A DNA stretch of 64,000 nt from Pyrenula massariospora (Eukaryota; Ascomycota; Eurotiomycetes; Pyrenulales; Pyrenulaceae), in contig JAGFMI010000002.1 of assembly GCA_021030905.1 (NCBI GenBank), positions 1,612,001-1,676,000 of the forward strand, given 5' to 3'. The notes under the pieces were generated by a model. It did no database searches, was not told the origin of the DNA, and was given only the letters and a program-made list of their open reading frames with translations. Below are positions 12,039 through 24,579 of the stretch, piece by piece. The translations under genes and the position numbers were made by a program. Position 1 is the first letter of the stretch, and every line of letters begins with the position of its first letter.

Positions 12039-12463
12039 CGCTGTACGTTCTTCGGTTTTCTCGGATAGAACATTGTTCGAAAGGCTAGAGAGCAGCAACT
12101 CAGAACGAGAAGATTGTGCTTAAGTCGTTTCAATCTTGAGATTTTTACATAGATCGTTGCTTGAGAGAGACTTAAGCCCTCATAACGGCACGTAGAGGCG
12201 TGGGAAGAAACATCCCGGCTCAAGTATAAGTCGGGAGGGCGCCAGTGCTAATAATCAGATGTGCGATGACTTCTGATCCCTAGCCTCGAGTGAGAAGGCA
12301 CGAATTATCTAAAAAGCTACAAATAGGAAGGGTTGAAATGAGAACAAAAAATGATTTTACATGAATAGTCGTATATAGTCAGAACGGGAATATATTCGAG
12401 ACCGACGAGATGAACAGAACCCAAATTTTCGCAGTTCAAACCCTATGATTCATTCCCATGTCT
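12039..12463. other. Convergent 3' spacer
   Basis: This 425-bp spacer lies between the 3' ends of the receptor gene and the second P450 gene. I see no coding signal, only AT-rich sequence suitable for transcript ends on both sides. Confidence 0.5.
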
Positions 12464-14476
12464 TCATCGGCCGATACTTTCGAGGACCTCTGCATCACTC
12501 TCCTGCCACGGGTGGGTCTTCTCGATTGCTCGAATCAACCCTTCATGGTGCTTAGATCGCGGCCTGATCTCGTTCTTGTACGGCGCTGGGTGACTCACCA
12601 CGCCGGGCTCAAATCTGACTGCCGGCTCCACCTCCCGGCCATCGACTAGAGGCTTGCTGATGTTGAACACCGTGAGCGACTGAGCGATAGTGAGGTACAA
12701 AGTATTATCCGCCAGGATGCGTCCGGGGCAGATTCGTCGTCCGAAGCCGAATACGAATTGCTGTGGGTCCGGTTCGGGGAGGTTTCCGTTTTTCGGGAGG
12801 AAGCGTTCAGGGTTGAAAATCATGGGGTCGTGGTAGACGGTGGGATCGTGGGTGAAGTGCCTAGATAGTGGGTGTGGTTGGAAAGAGATTCATAAGGGCT
12901 CAGGATTTGGGGGTTTACCAAACATTGGCGAACAGCATGGCGCCTTTGGGAATAAAGTAGTCCTCACAGACGTCGTCTTCCGTGCTGGTGTGCGGGAGAC
13001 CCATGGGTGCAACGGGATGCCAGCGAAGGACTTCTTTGACCGTGGCATTAATGTATGGGAGATTTGCGCGATCTTCGATGTTTGGGAGTCTGGAATTTCC
13101 AATGACTCGGTCGATTTCTTCTTGTGCCTTATACTGGGCGTCTGGAAAGACGGTCATAGCTAGGAAAAAGCATGCTAGTGACGATACGGTCTGAAAAACT
13201 CAGTAAATAGTATACTTTAGGAAAGGGAGCAATGAATCCAAGTCTCACCGTGTCTGCCCCAGCCGTGTATAGCGACATGGCCGACCATTTGTTAGTAAAC
13301 TTCTCCTCCCCATCAGAATCCCCCTGTTCCAGTAGCTGCGACAGAAAGGACGTCTCGTGCTTGCCCTGCGCCATCTGATGCTTGACAAATACGTAGGGTT
13401 TCTCTGTCACCTGAGTCAGAGCGGCGCCCCATTCACGTGCCGTTTGTTTAAAGCCAGTGCCTGGAAACCAATCAGGGAGTTGCTTTACTTTTTGTCGGTC
13501 AGCTTCGTTGACGTCGTGCTTATTTTGAACACCTACAAAAAGGCATGATATCCACAAGGAAGGCCCCAGGAACCGCGGCCTGTGCGAATTTGTCCATGGC
13601 GTCACCCGCTATGTCGACTAGAGGGTCATTCCCGTGCGCCTCGGCGGTATATCCGTATGCAATTTTCAGGATTACTGCACCTGCTTCCCTAAAAGTGCCA
13701 CACGTTAGGGATGTATCGGGGCCAATATTTACTCATGAGCAACGAAATGGGGAGACGCTTTACCTCCTGATATGCTGAAGCAGGACTTCTGGCTTTTCCG
13801 TAACATGTAACAGAAAATGGCCAACCTCTGCCTCCTGTAACGCATTAAACTGCGAGGCTGCAGATTTGGAGCCGATGATCCGAGCCATATTTTTGCGGTA
13901 AGTCCGGAAGCGACTATTGTACGGGGAGAGGCCTAGTGAGTTTTCCCAGCCAAGCCTGCCAAAAGAATACGAAAGGAGTCAGTATTCTTCTGATCTTCCC
14001 ACTGCCGGGACTCCATTGGGTCGGATCCGCAAGCAACAGGTCGACGTACATTTCACCAGCAAAGACTTGCTTGGGTCGCGAAGAATGGATCGCCGACCGC
14101 TTCTCCATGAGCTCGAATGCCAATCGAGCATCATTGAGTATGACCAAGGTCTGGCCCATGACCGTCACAGAACTAATCGGACCTGTGTGTGGCAATCAAC
14201 ATTTCGGCGCTATCATCAGGCCGATCAACCTAAATTGAGAAATGTCATCAACGGCGAGTCCCGCTTACCATAGAGGTCTTTATGCTTGAGCCAGTGATGG
14301 CACTCCAGCACGCCAGGCTGGGGCAAGTCATTTAGATTTCCCGCGAGAGGGAGGCCCTTTGGCCCTGGCGGGAGCTGAGGGTGGCCACCATTTCTCGACC
14401 GACTACTCGCAAATTTAAGCACGAATGTCACGATAAGGCCGAGGATCAAGCTAAGGATGACAGGTGACAGAGCCAT
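12464..14476 (-). CDS. Cytochrome P450 monooxygenase (O-methylsterigmatocystin oxidoreductase-like)
   Basis: Seven exons (14269-14476, 14050-14182, 13764-13955, 13537-13688, 13249-13487, 12919-13190, 12464-12860) give 530 residues. The start chosen is the ATG just before the membrane anchor (MALSPVILSLILGLIVTFVL), followed by the hinge PPGPKGLPLAGN. Family marks include SRPKQVFAGEM, WENSLGLSPYN, LPDWFPGTGFK, the I-helix AGADTT, KEVLRWHP (ExxR), NPERFLP and the heme loop FGFGRRICPG with Cys near 443. This set is typical of the large fungal CYP group that includes OrdA-like enzymes, many of which act on small aromatic or polyketide substrates. The actual substrate cannot be read from the sequence. 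An in-frame ATG lies 174 bp upstream (14650) but would put a hydrophilic stretch before the anchor. Confidence 0.9.
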
Positions 14477-16204
14477 GAGGTTTGCCAGACGTTCGCAGAA
14501 GATCGAAAGCGGGGCATTTGAAGTATAGAAGATGCCATTTGTGGCGCATGGGCTCGCGCCACCGTCAGATGCATCTATCCTTTTGGTGCCTGGCTGCCAG
14601 GCGGAATCGGACGCGAAGTCTTGGTCTATTTTGCAGGAAGCCGGCGTCATTCTCTCAATCAGGATGATACTCCCCTGGCGCGAATACTTGCCAAGTGAGT
14701 TGCCATGCGAGCAACTTCGTGCTCCCGCGTTGTAGGTTGACTACGTCGTTACAAGTATTCCGGCTTCCGTCTGCCGATCGGAACCACCTAGTAGGCCCCT
14801 GTACGGGGCCCGAGGTACGCTTAAGTGTAGCTCCACCAAGCTTCGTCTATCACTCCCAGAGACCGCTCGACCTCTGTACAAATCGACTCGTCATGTTAAT
14901 TTGAATTGGTAATGATGAATATGTGATGACCCGCCAAATCCCTGGCGTTCGCACTGGGCGTAAATTAGGACGAAGGCCAAACCTCGTCCCCACGGGCAGG
15001 GTCGGCGCCACAAAAGCTGGGCGCTTTGGGCTAAAAGGAGCGGCTTATTGACACCTTCTCAGAAATCAGCTCGTGACCCGCTCCCTGACCTGCTCTCGAT
15101 GCATCTTTAGACGAGATGTTCCTCGCTGTAACTCCGTCATCGGCCTCCGCTCGAGGCACGAAAAGTCCAGTGACGACTTCTCTAGTCGTAGGACATTGAC
15201 CTTGCCATCATTACAGACCCACGGCCTTGGCAAGGGGTGTTGTCGATCTCGCAGACGCGGTTCCTTGTTAGTATTGTTGCGTAACCTTGACGGTCCAGAC
15301 CTCCCCGCTTCCACCCGCCGAACTCATGCAGGGATCGAACGAGTTCCAGTTTCCCGGAATCTGTCCCATTTTTATTACCAAATGAGTCCCTGTAAGCCGC
15401 CCAGGATTGGGCCTTCCCCTATCTCTTCGGGAGCGCTAAGTGCGACCGTTGAGGCCGACCGTTCTCTATTACGACACCTCCCCAAGGCCCACGCCTTCCG
15501 ATCTGACCGTCTCAATATACCTAGGTACGTATCTCATGCTGTAAATATCAAATCAGCGGATGTCAGGGTTGATGAAAGTAAGGCTCATGAACCAGGAAAT
15601 AAGACTTCGAGCCTTGCAGCATCTAAATATCTGTCCAAGTGCAAGGAAGCCTCTCGGTCTCAGCATTTCAGGGGTCAGTTTCTTCAACCAGACTAGTATA
15701 ACCCTTATCCCATCTCCTTCCATCAAAAACGAGGAAGAGCGCTGCATTGATCGTTGGGTGTCACAACGCTATAGTAAATTGCGAAAAAGCAATGCTTAGC
15801 CATCTCCGTTCCTCGAATCCTCGCCTTTGTGAATTCAAAGGTCTGGACCCGGTCACACCTAGGCACCAAGTTGCAAGAGATCAAGGATGAGTGTCTCCGC
15901 CAACGCCAAAGCTGCATAATGACAAGCAGAGGGCTAAGTGGGCCGGCCTGCCAAGCAAAGCCATCAAAACGTTTCTCCCAACCCCATGAAAGATTCAGAC
16001 CTAAATCTGGCATTCACGACCTTTCCAAAAAGCAAGGATCGTCATTTCTTTTTAACAAACCATGAATGTTTCTATATTCCTCCTTAAGCCATTCAAATAA
16101 TAAAGATTTTGGTACTCAAAGAATAATCCTCATCCCTTTCTTCCTCAAAAGGAGGAATGTCCAGCATTCAATCCATCCCCGCCCAACTTGCTACTACATG
16201 AAAG
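14477..16204. other. Divergent promoter region
   Basis: About 1.7 kb lies between the second P450 (minus) and the CFEM receptor gene (plus). A 207-codon frame at 15073-15696 on the plus strand is open but basic, without domain or codon-pattern support, and I do not accept it as a gene. No repeats or RNA genes were recognised. Confidence 0.4.
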
Positions 16205-18023
16205 ATGAAGCTAGGAAGCATCATTTTCTTAGGAACCTTTTTGCTCGGGAGCGCTGTGTCGCAAGGCAATTTGCTTGACCAACTCCCTAGCTGTGCGGTC
16301 AGTCCGCCTTTTGACCAAAGTTGATGCTGTGTTGTGGCCCAGTATCATGCTAACCTTCATCATCCAACTTTCAGGTGCAATGCTTCCAGCAGACTATTTC
16401 AGTGTCGACCTGTGCTCCAACGGACATCGCCTGCCTCTGTGCCGACAAGCCCTTTATGCAAGCTGCAGCAGGTTGTCAAGCACACAGTTGTACTGTCAAG
16501 GAGATTCTGAGTCAGTCTACGAGTGCCATGCTTCGATACTCTGAAGGAATAGTCCAATATGACTTACACGCGTGCAGCGTCCACCAATGCCACTCTCGCC
16601 GCATGTGGTGTTCCTCATAAGGATGTCTCTGCCACAATTATCGCGATTCCGGCATCTTTCGGGAGTCTGGCGATACTCATGGTCATCATGCGAGTCCTCG
16701 ATCGCCTTTGGATAAGTAAAAGCTCCCTAGGCTGGGATGACGCCTTTGTTGTGATAGCCGTGGTACGCCGGAACCATTGTATCCTCTTGTACAGTTTCCT
16801 GAATATGGCTGACTTGATCTTCAATTCTCAGATTCTTGCGTGTCCTATGAACTTTGTATGCTATCCCAGTAAGCCTCTTCCTTGCAGGATAACATTTTGG
16901 GGAGCTAATTTAGAGTCTAGTGGCCCATTATGGCATGGGCAAAGACTTGTGGACTTTGCAATTTAGTCATATCAATAAAACTCTGATGGTAAGCACAAAT
17001 TGACCCGGCAGAGACGGCTGCAACAATATCAATGACTGATATACAACTTTAGTATCTTTACATAGCCGAGATATTTTACATGGTTGCTGAGATGTTCGTT
17101 CAACTGTCCCTCTTGTCCTTCTACATACGCGTCTTCCCCTCCCCAATATTCCGGAAATGTGTGTGGGCACTTATGGGGATTGTGATCTGTTTCGGCACTG
17201 CGAATACATTTACCATGATCTTCCAATGCACACCAATTTCGTTCCTCTGGGAAGGATGGACCGGGGAGACCACAGGATCATGTATCAACATCAACATTTA
17301 CTCCTGGACCCGCGCCGGCGTGGAAATCGCCATTGATATCGCTATCATCTCGCTGCCTCTACCTATGCTGGCGAGACTCCAGATCAGCTTGAGGAAGAAG
17401 ATTCAAATTATGATGATGTTCTGTGTTGGGTTTGTGTACGTGTCCAGCTTCCCTTCCTCATTGATCACAAAAACCCTACAATCATGGCTATCTGTCGTTA
17501 GACAACAGAATTGACAATCTCGCGGCTTTACAGGATCACACTTGTCAGTATCCTGCGACTCAGATCGCTTATTCAGTTTGCCACAACCACGAACGTCACC
17601 CGTAAGTCACCTATTCCCTCCCTGCCTCCATCTGCCCCAGCACCAAGGCTCGACCAAGATATACAGCACACCACTAACCATTTCACCATCATGATAGACG
17701 ACAGCGCCCCCGCCATCTACTGGAGCATCCTCGAATGCGACATGTTCCTGATCTGCACCTGCATGCCCGCGATGCGGCCCCTCCTCCGCCGCCTGGCGCC
17801 GGCCTGTTTCGGCGGCAGCAGCGCCGATCGCGACGACAGCTACTACGGCAAGGCCAAGTACGTCGGCAGCCACGAATCACCGCGTCACCACCGGGCCGGC
17901 AGGGCGCTGGATGGTGGGGGGATCACGAAGACGGTCGATTTTGATCTGTGCCGCGGAGGGAAGTCGGAGTCGGATGTGGAGTTGGTGGAGTGCTCGGGGG
18001 TGGGAAAGATTTATGGGGCTTAA
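16205..18023 (+). CDS. CFEM-domain seven-helix receptor (PTH11-type)
   Basis: Eight exons (16205-16297, 16375-16510, 16578-16762, 16832-16868, 16921-16988, 17053-17435, 17534-17601, 17698-18023) join in frame into 431 residues. A signal peptide (LGTFLLGSAVSQ) leads into a CFEM domain with its cysteine pattern: LPSCAVQCF, CAPTDIACLCADKP, AAGCQAHSC and AACGVP. Seven membrane helices follow with the family marks LGWDDAFV, YPMAHYGMGKDLW, EMFVQLSLLSFYIRVFP, TRAGVEIAIDIAI, LRLRSLIQFATTTN and YWSILECDMFLICTCMP. The founding member PTH11 of Magnaporthe is a surface-sensing receptor needed for infection. Here the role is only inferred as environmental sensing at the plasma membrane. The last exon is strikingly GC-rich compared with the rest of the gene. 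Confidence 0.9.
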
Positions 18024-19973
18024 CACGAGGGGATGGGGTTGTGGGTGTAGAGTGTTTGTATCATGATTTTTATGTTAGCTTGATCGTTTGATGATATGGT
18101 TTCTATGAGACTTAGGAGGGCGGAGGCTCTGGACGTGCAGCATTTCTCTTAGGTAGGAATTGTACGAAACCACCATTCGATCTATGTTAGGATCAGCTTA
18201 TATGGGCTTGAAAGAGGTTATTCTCATTGGTTCGTGTATTCGTGCTTGTTCAACTCCTAATGCACAAGTGCCCTCAAAAGCTTCAGAGCCAAATCGGCTT
18301 GGCACTACGTCACCCTTCCTCCCTCACAATCTACGGGGTGCCTGTTCAATACGTAATTCAACATACGGAAAGCCAGTGGCAGACCTGGACGAACCGTCCA
18401 CCTCGTGAAGCCAGCGAGGCTTTGAGCGTCGTTGTCGCAGGAGAACCGATGATTTAGTTCCTCTCTTTGACAAGTCTTGTTCCATACCGGAACCTGCTCG
18501 GCACGCGCCGATGAGACTCGGCTTCTCCCCGGATTATCTTTTCTCATCATCATTACCTTGACTTAGTTACGCGGCCATAAATAACTTAGCTGCGATCCGA
18601 TTTGCGCGCAGATTTAGTATCGGACGGTCGTGAGGGCGCAGAATAGGCCAAGTATCGGATCTCACTTTCAGCTCTACCATGTTCGGGAATCTACTGTGAA
18701 TCCAGCGAAGAGGATCAAAGCTTGGACCCCTAATCTACTCCATTTCTATTCCGCCTGAGCTCAAGAGGATGGTGCAGTGAAAACGATATTTTCAATCGCC
18801 TTCATTGCAATGCTTCGACGCGGTCATTAATTTTCCAAGTCTGTACTGTCCATGCTAACGCCGTCTTGCAACTCATGGCGTAATATACGAGGTCACCTTT
18901 TCCGAACAGAGCGAGACGTAATAACTACTGTGGTATTAAGTTATTGAAATCCTGGCCTAGCTACTAGCTTAATAGTTTGAGCGGTGTTCCAAGGTCCGTA
19001 CTGACGTCTAAGCTCGGAAGAAATCGAAAGCACCTATGTCTGAGCCTTCGCACTGGGACACCGTCTTAACAGATACAAGTCTTCACCTTTGTAAGACAGC
19101 TCCTATCACACGCTAAGTTCTATACACACAGTCCATTATCATTATTAGAGTCTCTGCTCCCCTCCCCTTACTGACCTTTGCTAGTATCTCGTCTGCTCTC
19201 ATACATAAGGATATAGACAAACTTCCCTGGCTTACCAATCATAGACATAGGATCTTCCTGAGAGCCTGCGTTTCTAATATCTGTTAACCATGTTAACCCC
19301 CATCGATAATGGAGCACCAAGTGTTGAAAACGACGAGACGGAGAACTGACTCGACGAGGCTGTGTCGCTAAACCGAGTAGGGACGCTTATGGTGGTACGG
19401 ATCGGTAGATGTCCACGAGGTACGCATGGAACCATTGTGCTCTTGTTTACAATCACAGTTGTAAGACAAACACAGAACAACGGATCGTCATAACATGAGA
19501 AGTCCAAAAGCCTTGGTCAATTAGCTCGAAGGGCCCTTAGCATTGTTATAGAAAGACACTTCTTAAGGTCGATCAGTATGGGCATGAGACCGCCTCCTTT
19601 TTATCTATAAGAATCCGAGAAGCTCGCTCTTAGAGAAGTCGCTTCCCCTTTTTGATTTGCTTGCCAACCTTTACGTACGTTCATTCTCGTTGGTCATCAA
19701 ATAGTAAAAGTTTCCCCGGCCGCTGAACTTTTTCTCCCTTCTCTCACCCCCATCTCTTGTCTCACTCTCCGACTTGCCACTTTTAATTTCACTTTTCAGA
19801 CGATAGGCAGGATTTCTTGCGTACAGCGACAGGCTAATCTCCAGGTCTTGATTTTTATCTCTGCCTCATTTTAACCTGAATTACTCGCCTGTCCATCTAA
19901 TCTGCATCGTTGCCATACAACCAGTGTGGTCGTCGATACCATCCCTACCCCTAACTTAGTGGTGATTGGCGAC
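18024..19973. other. Long intergenic region with pyrimidine-rich leader
   Basis: No gene is supported in this nearly 2-kb stretch. From about 19640 to 19900 the plus strand is rich in C and T tracts, typical of the transcription start region of a filamentous fungal gene. It leads into the gene starting at 19974 and is probably its promoter and 5' leader. Confidence 0.5.
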
Positions 19974-21974
19974 ATGGAGCTCTCACATTACGGATTGCGC
20001 TGGGACCCCAGCAAGATCTTACCCGGAACTGGTGCGCTAGCATATCAGGATGGTCAGCACAAGGCCATTGACTTCCAAGCTCCCGGCGTGCCTTTACTCT
20101 GGCCATGTGTTATATGTGATAAGAAGATACTAGAGCAAGCTGATCCAGAGGCTGTGGAAAGGATGGCATCCGAAAAAGTACCAGGCCTTTGCCCTGTCGT
20201 GCTTCCATGTCGACCTTACGGGACGGAGTTGTAAGTCCTGCCTATCTTTCATATGGCAGCGGCCGCTTACGCTCTTGACAGTCACTTCATCCCTTTGAAT
20301 AGCATTTTCCCTTTGCCAAAGTCGTCAGAAATCATAACAAAAGTAATGAAGCGTTTGAAGAAAGAGGATGTCCATACATTTCAAAGGGCGCTATCTATCG
20401 CCAAGACAGACGGAGCCCTTGACTCTCTGAAGGCTGAGCTGTGTGTTGACAAAGCTGAGAATACAATTGCTGCCACCACACTAAACTCGAAGCTCGACGT
20501 GCCGGACACATCTCAAGATGCCGCTGTTGCCGCAGCCCTGCAAGACGAAGAGAATGAGCATGAAAAGATACTACAGAACGACTGGCAAATTGCGAAGCAG
20601 CTCGAGGAAAATTTAAATGGCAAAGGGACCAGATCCTCCCCATTCAGAATTCCACACGATGAACAGCCTCGGACGGTGCACCCTCCACCCAGACCTACGC
20701 GAAAAACTCCCCCATCCACTTCACGATCCGAGCCATACTCACGGCAGAGCTTCAGCCAGCGTGCTCAAGCGAAGAATCTGCTACGGCGAAAGAATCTGGC
20801 CCGGCGAAAGACTGTGAGAGACCACTGGGTGCCATCGATCAATCCGCTCCAGGAGGATGAGGAGCGCCATCCGCCAGCCCACATGGCCCGTGAAGACACA
20901 GATTCAGACTCCAGCATGTTCGTTCCAGAGGCAACACACCGGAGCAAAAATTCCCGAACAGACAAAAAACTAGCATCCTCGGTCGAGAAAGCCTTGGCCA
21001 ATATGCGACCAAATGGCATCTTCTCCGCGAATAGCACTGACGACGACGACGACGACAGCGATAACTCCTCTTCTTTCACGCGATCAGAAACTCAACGATC
21101 CACATCTGCGAGTACGTTCTCTCGACAGCCCACAACGCACGCAGCGAGAACCACAACCTCGCGTTCGACCATCCAAGACGAAGCCGAAACCTCTCGCATC
21201 GAAGCAATCGCAGCTTCCGACCCTGCCCTCCAATCCAACACCGACAGCACAGTCTACATATATGTCAGCGGCTGCCGCCACCCCTTCGCCCTAAGCCGCT
21301 CCAGCCTAATGAGACACTCTCCCTCCCTCGCGCCGTCCATCCGCAACACCGCAGACAAGAAGCCCATCATCTGCGAGCCCGACATCATCGCCCTCAACTC
21401 CACCGCCTTTGCCGCTTTCAAGCTCTGGCTCGAAGCCAAGACCCAGGATCCAAATATCGAAATCGACCTCGAACAATGCCTCCCACCACCCCCATCCCAC
21501 CAAAACAGCGCTACGCTCGTGACCACCCTCGGCCAGCTCCTCACCCTAACCTCCCGCCTCGACGTCGCTGAACTCACGCAAACCATACTGGAAAAGCTAA
21601 ACCAGATCCTAACTCTGAACAACAGCACATCTCCGTCCCCTAGAGAGTATGTCGGCCCCGGCCAAACTCGTCTCCCAACGCCTCTACTCTCCGCTCTCCT
21701 GGACTTAACCCTCTCCGTCTGGAACGCTCCAAAAATTGATGCCAGAGGCTCGAATGCGCAGCCACCCACACCCCCGCCGTTTACGTCCTCCCCCTCTCCC
21801 CCCAGCCCAAGCCCCCCCCAGATCCAGATCAGATCCTTCCTAGCCCGCAAGCTAGCAGATTTGATGAGGCCGCTGACGGAGAGGGAGAGCACCGCGGCAC
21901 GGTTTTGGGGGGTGCTGGATGAGTGTGGGGGGTTGAGAGGGGAGGTTTTTGATTCGTTGGTGGTGAAGAAGTGA
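19974..21974 (+). CDS. Uncharacterised protein with disordered middle and weak BTB-like C-terminal part
   Basis: Two exons (19974-20230, 20282-21974; a 51-bp intron) give 649 residues. I do not recognise a named family. The N-terminal 130 residues look folded, starting MELSHYGLRWDPSKILPGTG, with a CVICDKK pair and a predicted helical piece rich in Lys/Glu. Residues about 150-400 are low-complexity Ser/Arg/Asp with a DDDDDDSDNSSS run. From about 405 a segment VYIYVSGCRHPFALSRSSL, followed by an aliphatic-rich stretch around IIALNSTAFAAFKLWL, resembles the start of a BTB/POZ fold, but weakly. The final 150 residues are Pro/Ser-rich loops and helices. The start is the first ATG after the pyrimidine-rich leader. 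Nuclear or scaffold function is a guess only. Confidence 0.75.
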
Positions 21975-22829
21975 AGTGAGGTGGTGGGAAGAGGAGTTGG
22001 TTGATGGGAGTTGAATTTGGGACTTGATACGCCTTTTGCTTGCGGGTTTGGAGCTGGGCCGGGACGGAAAGCAAAGGCAGCAGAGGGCTTGCTATTTACT
22101 ATTTCCCAATTCTGTGTACATATATTACGATTTATGATCAAGACTGATGGCACAATTTCACGACATCACATCTAGTTAGAAACCAGAAAAAGCAACATGA
22201 GGTGGCCGAATCTCTCAATTCCTAGCTAGAGTATCCTATCTGATCATCCACGAGGATATTCCCCCCTGTGCCCAAGGACGGACAACAAGAGGACAGTTTT
22301 TGGGGACGCACACGATCGACAGACGATGGCAACGCAGATAAAACCAAAGTCCAGATACAGTAGTGCTTGCAAAAAGATCACACAGCAAAAAAAAGACACA
22401 TCTAGGAAACTCGTCATTCCCGTTTTGCGAAAGGTAGTTCGCAACTAGTTGATGAATTTCCCCTCCTCTTTTCACCAATTCTCACAGCGAGCATTCCACA
22501 TGGGTTTCTCCCATCGAGGGATACTTTCCCATCATCAAACTCCGGTGTTTGTCTCCAAAAAAAGAGTGAGCAAAGTGGCTTCCAAAACAGGGTCGGGAAG
22601 GTTGCAAAGCGGGGTTTGGGGGTTATTAAATCGAGTAGAGGGTCTAGGTAGCGGCCAACCTCGGAGAAGGAGAGTGAGTGGTGTTTACTATCAAAGCAAA
22701 TCAACGCACTCGGAGCCTTCGTTGTTTGTCTGGTTTGCAATCTGTTCCTCCGTTGATTATGCATAAGCTCCGAGCCGTCGTTTCATTCTTCCCGCGACTG
22801 CGATCCTGATTGCTGAGATGGCTATCGCG
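21975..22829. other. Convergent 3' spacer
   Basis: This 855-bp region lies between two genes that end toward each other. It is probably mostly 3' untranslated sequence. Short open frames here have no supporting features. Confidence 0.45.
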
Positions 22830-23703
22830 TTAGATGACTTTGGGAGATCGGCTGTTGCTGGGGATGGTTGTTAGTACTCAAATCTAGAAGGAGCCAAGAA
22901 AAGAAATAGGTATCTTACCTGATCTCCACAATGTCATCGATGTGATTGCACATCGCCACAAACAGGTCGAAAAACAATTTGCCCCCTTCCTCCATCTCCA
23001 TCTGCATGGTCCCGCTCCTCTTGAAAGTCTTGCGACTCCGGATGATCAGCGCTAGATAATGAGCGCGGAGCCGACTCTCCGTGTCCGGCGTGTGCGCGTA
23101 CGCGTACCGCGCCGAACGCAAGATCACGTCGACCTGGATGCCCGTGTGCAGGCCCTGCTTGCGCAGTGCCAGCCGCTTGAGCTCGTCGAGCGAGAACTTA
23201 TCGGCGAGGCAGTAGATGGCGGTGTCTCGCAAGACATCGCCACCAGCCTCCGGAAGGTAGATTGTAGAGCAATCGGAGCCGCGGCCACCGATTTTTGGTG
23301 AGTCCTTAGCGTCCTCGAGATGCCACTGGGAGGCATGGCGCTTGCTCTGCAACAAGCGGGGGTAATAGTCGCCTTTGTAGAGGTATTCGAGGACGCAGGA
23401 GAAAGTCTCGGGATCTTCGTCAGGCAGGTCGATCTTCTTCGTTGTACCCGCGTCAAAGAACTGGCCTTTTAGCGCGGTGGCGAAGAAGGGCGAGCGAGAC
23501 AGGACATCCTCGTGAGCAGCGAAGAGACGCTGATCACGACCCACAACTAGGGTGATTATGGGGCTAGTGAGCGGCGTACCACTCGCCGGCGGGCTGTCTA
23601 GACTCTCCTGCAACTTCCTTTTCGTGTGTTCGCGATATGTGATCTTGATCGGCTTGACAGACTTGCCCGCGCGATCTTTTGAGGCAAAAGAGCGTTTGAA
23701 CAT
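22830..23703 (-). CDS. BTB/POZ domain protein
   Basis: The main exon is 22919-23703. A terminal exon begins at 22851 (or 22857, using a nearer acceptor) and ends at the stop at 22830, giving about 270 residues ending SRSPKVI. The BTB core is clear: ITLVVGRDQRLFAAHEDVLS, SRSPFFATALKGQFFDAG, KKIDLPDEDPETFSCVLEYL and YKGDYYP. A linker and DTAIYCLADKFSLDELKRLA, the typical helices after a fungal BTB core, follow. BTB domains pair proteins and often recruit Cullin-3 ligase; no second domain is visible here. The start chosen is MFKRSFASK. An in-frame ATG at 23847 would add a hydrophobic stretch (ALFGFFCLASFSLV), which could be a membrane anchor but is unusual for this family. Confidence 0.85.
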
Positions 23704-24579
23704 GGTGCCAAAGTCGATGGTGAATTGTCGAGTCCAGATGCGGCGAACGAGCGAAAAGGACGCAAGGCAGAAGAAACCGAAGAGAGCGAAGTAGAGAGCG
23801 TGAGGTGCCTGGATTGGCCTTGACGGTGACGCTGCTAGTTCACGCACGTTGCATGGAGGAACCCTGGAAGCCTTTCAAAGAATGGTCTTTCTGCTGAAAG
23901 CACAAAGATATCTTTGAAGAGACTTGACGGACGTAGTCGCGAAGAACTGCGTACGTGGAGGATCGGTCGGCCCTGAGAAGCGTGAAGAAGAGAGAAGAGA
24001 CGAGAAGGCTGCGACTCACTGATAAACCCGTCGGCGGCTCGTCTGGTCATGTGACTGCTGCGGAAAGTTCTTGGCGTGCTGTCATTGGTGGGGGCGTGTT
24101 TAGGCATCACCCAGGCTACGACTACTTGCTCGTCTAGAGGATCACCATTGTGCGGCACAGCAATCAAAACTCAATGGCGGGATCAAGCAATTAATACTAA
24201 ACTATATAGATGCGGTAATCGTGTGGAATAGATATTTTATTATTCAATATAAGGTATAAGAGATATCTGTATGTTGGCAACAATCCGTAGCCCATTGGCT
24301 CCTCTCGTCGTGATTGCTAGTGCACCAAATTGCAAGCTGGAGACCGTCCGCATCTGTAGGAACTCTATAACATGCCCTGTAAAGCCTGTTGCATTCATTG
24401 CATATTTCGCAAAGCCAGTCCATCTCAGAGAACAAAGTGCAAGCCTACCGCAGGTCTTGGAGTCCGCCAGTAATAGCTCGACCGCTTAGCAGCTCGTTCC
24501 AGCACTCTTTCAGATCTTATTCCTCTATAGCTAGCCCTATACCTATCGTTCGCGCTTAGAAACTACCTAGTAAATGCAT
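23704..24579. other. Promoter of BTB gene and 3' flank of Myb-like gene
   Basis: This 876-bp stretch has no supported gene. The part around 24170-24260 is AT-rich. I looked for MITE-like inverted ends matching the element at 5520-5794 and saw none. Confidence 0.45.

Noticed and set aside
15073-15696. 207-codon open frame on the plus strand between the P450 and the CFEM receptor
   Set aside because: It has no domain, no recognisable repeats and a basic, random-looking composition. It lies in a divergent promoter region.
24180-24260. AT-rich patch considered as a second MITE
   Set aside because: No inverted ends matching the element at 5520-5794 and no TA-flanked repeats were found.
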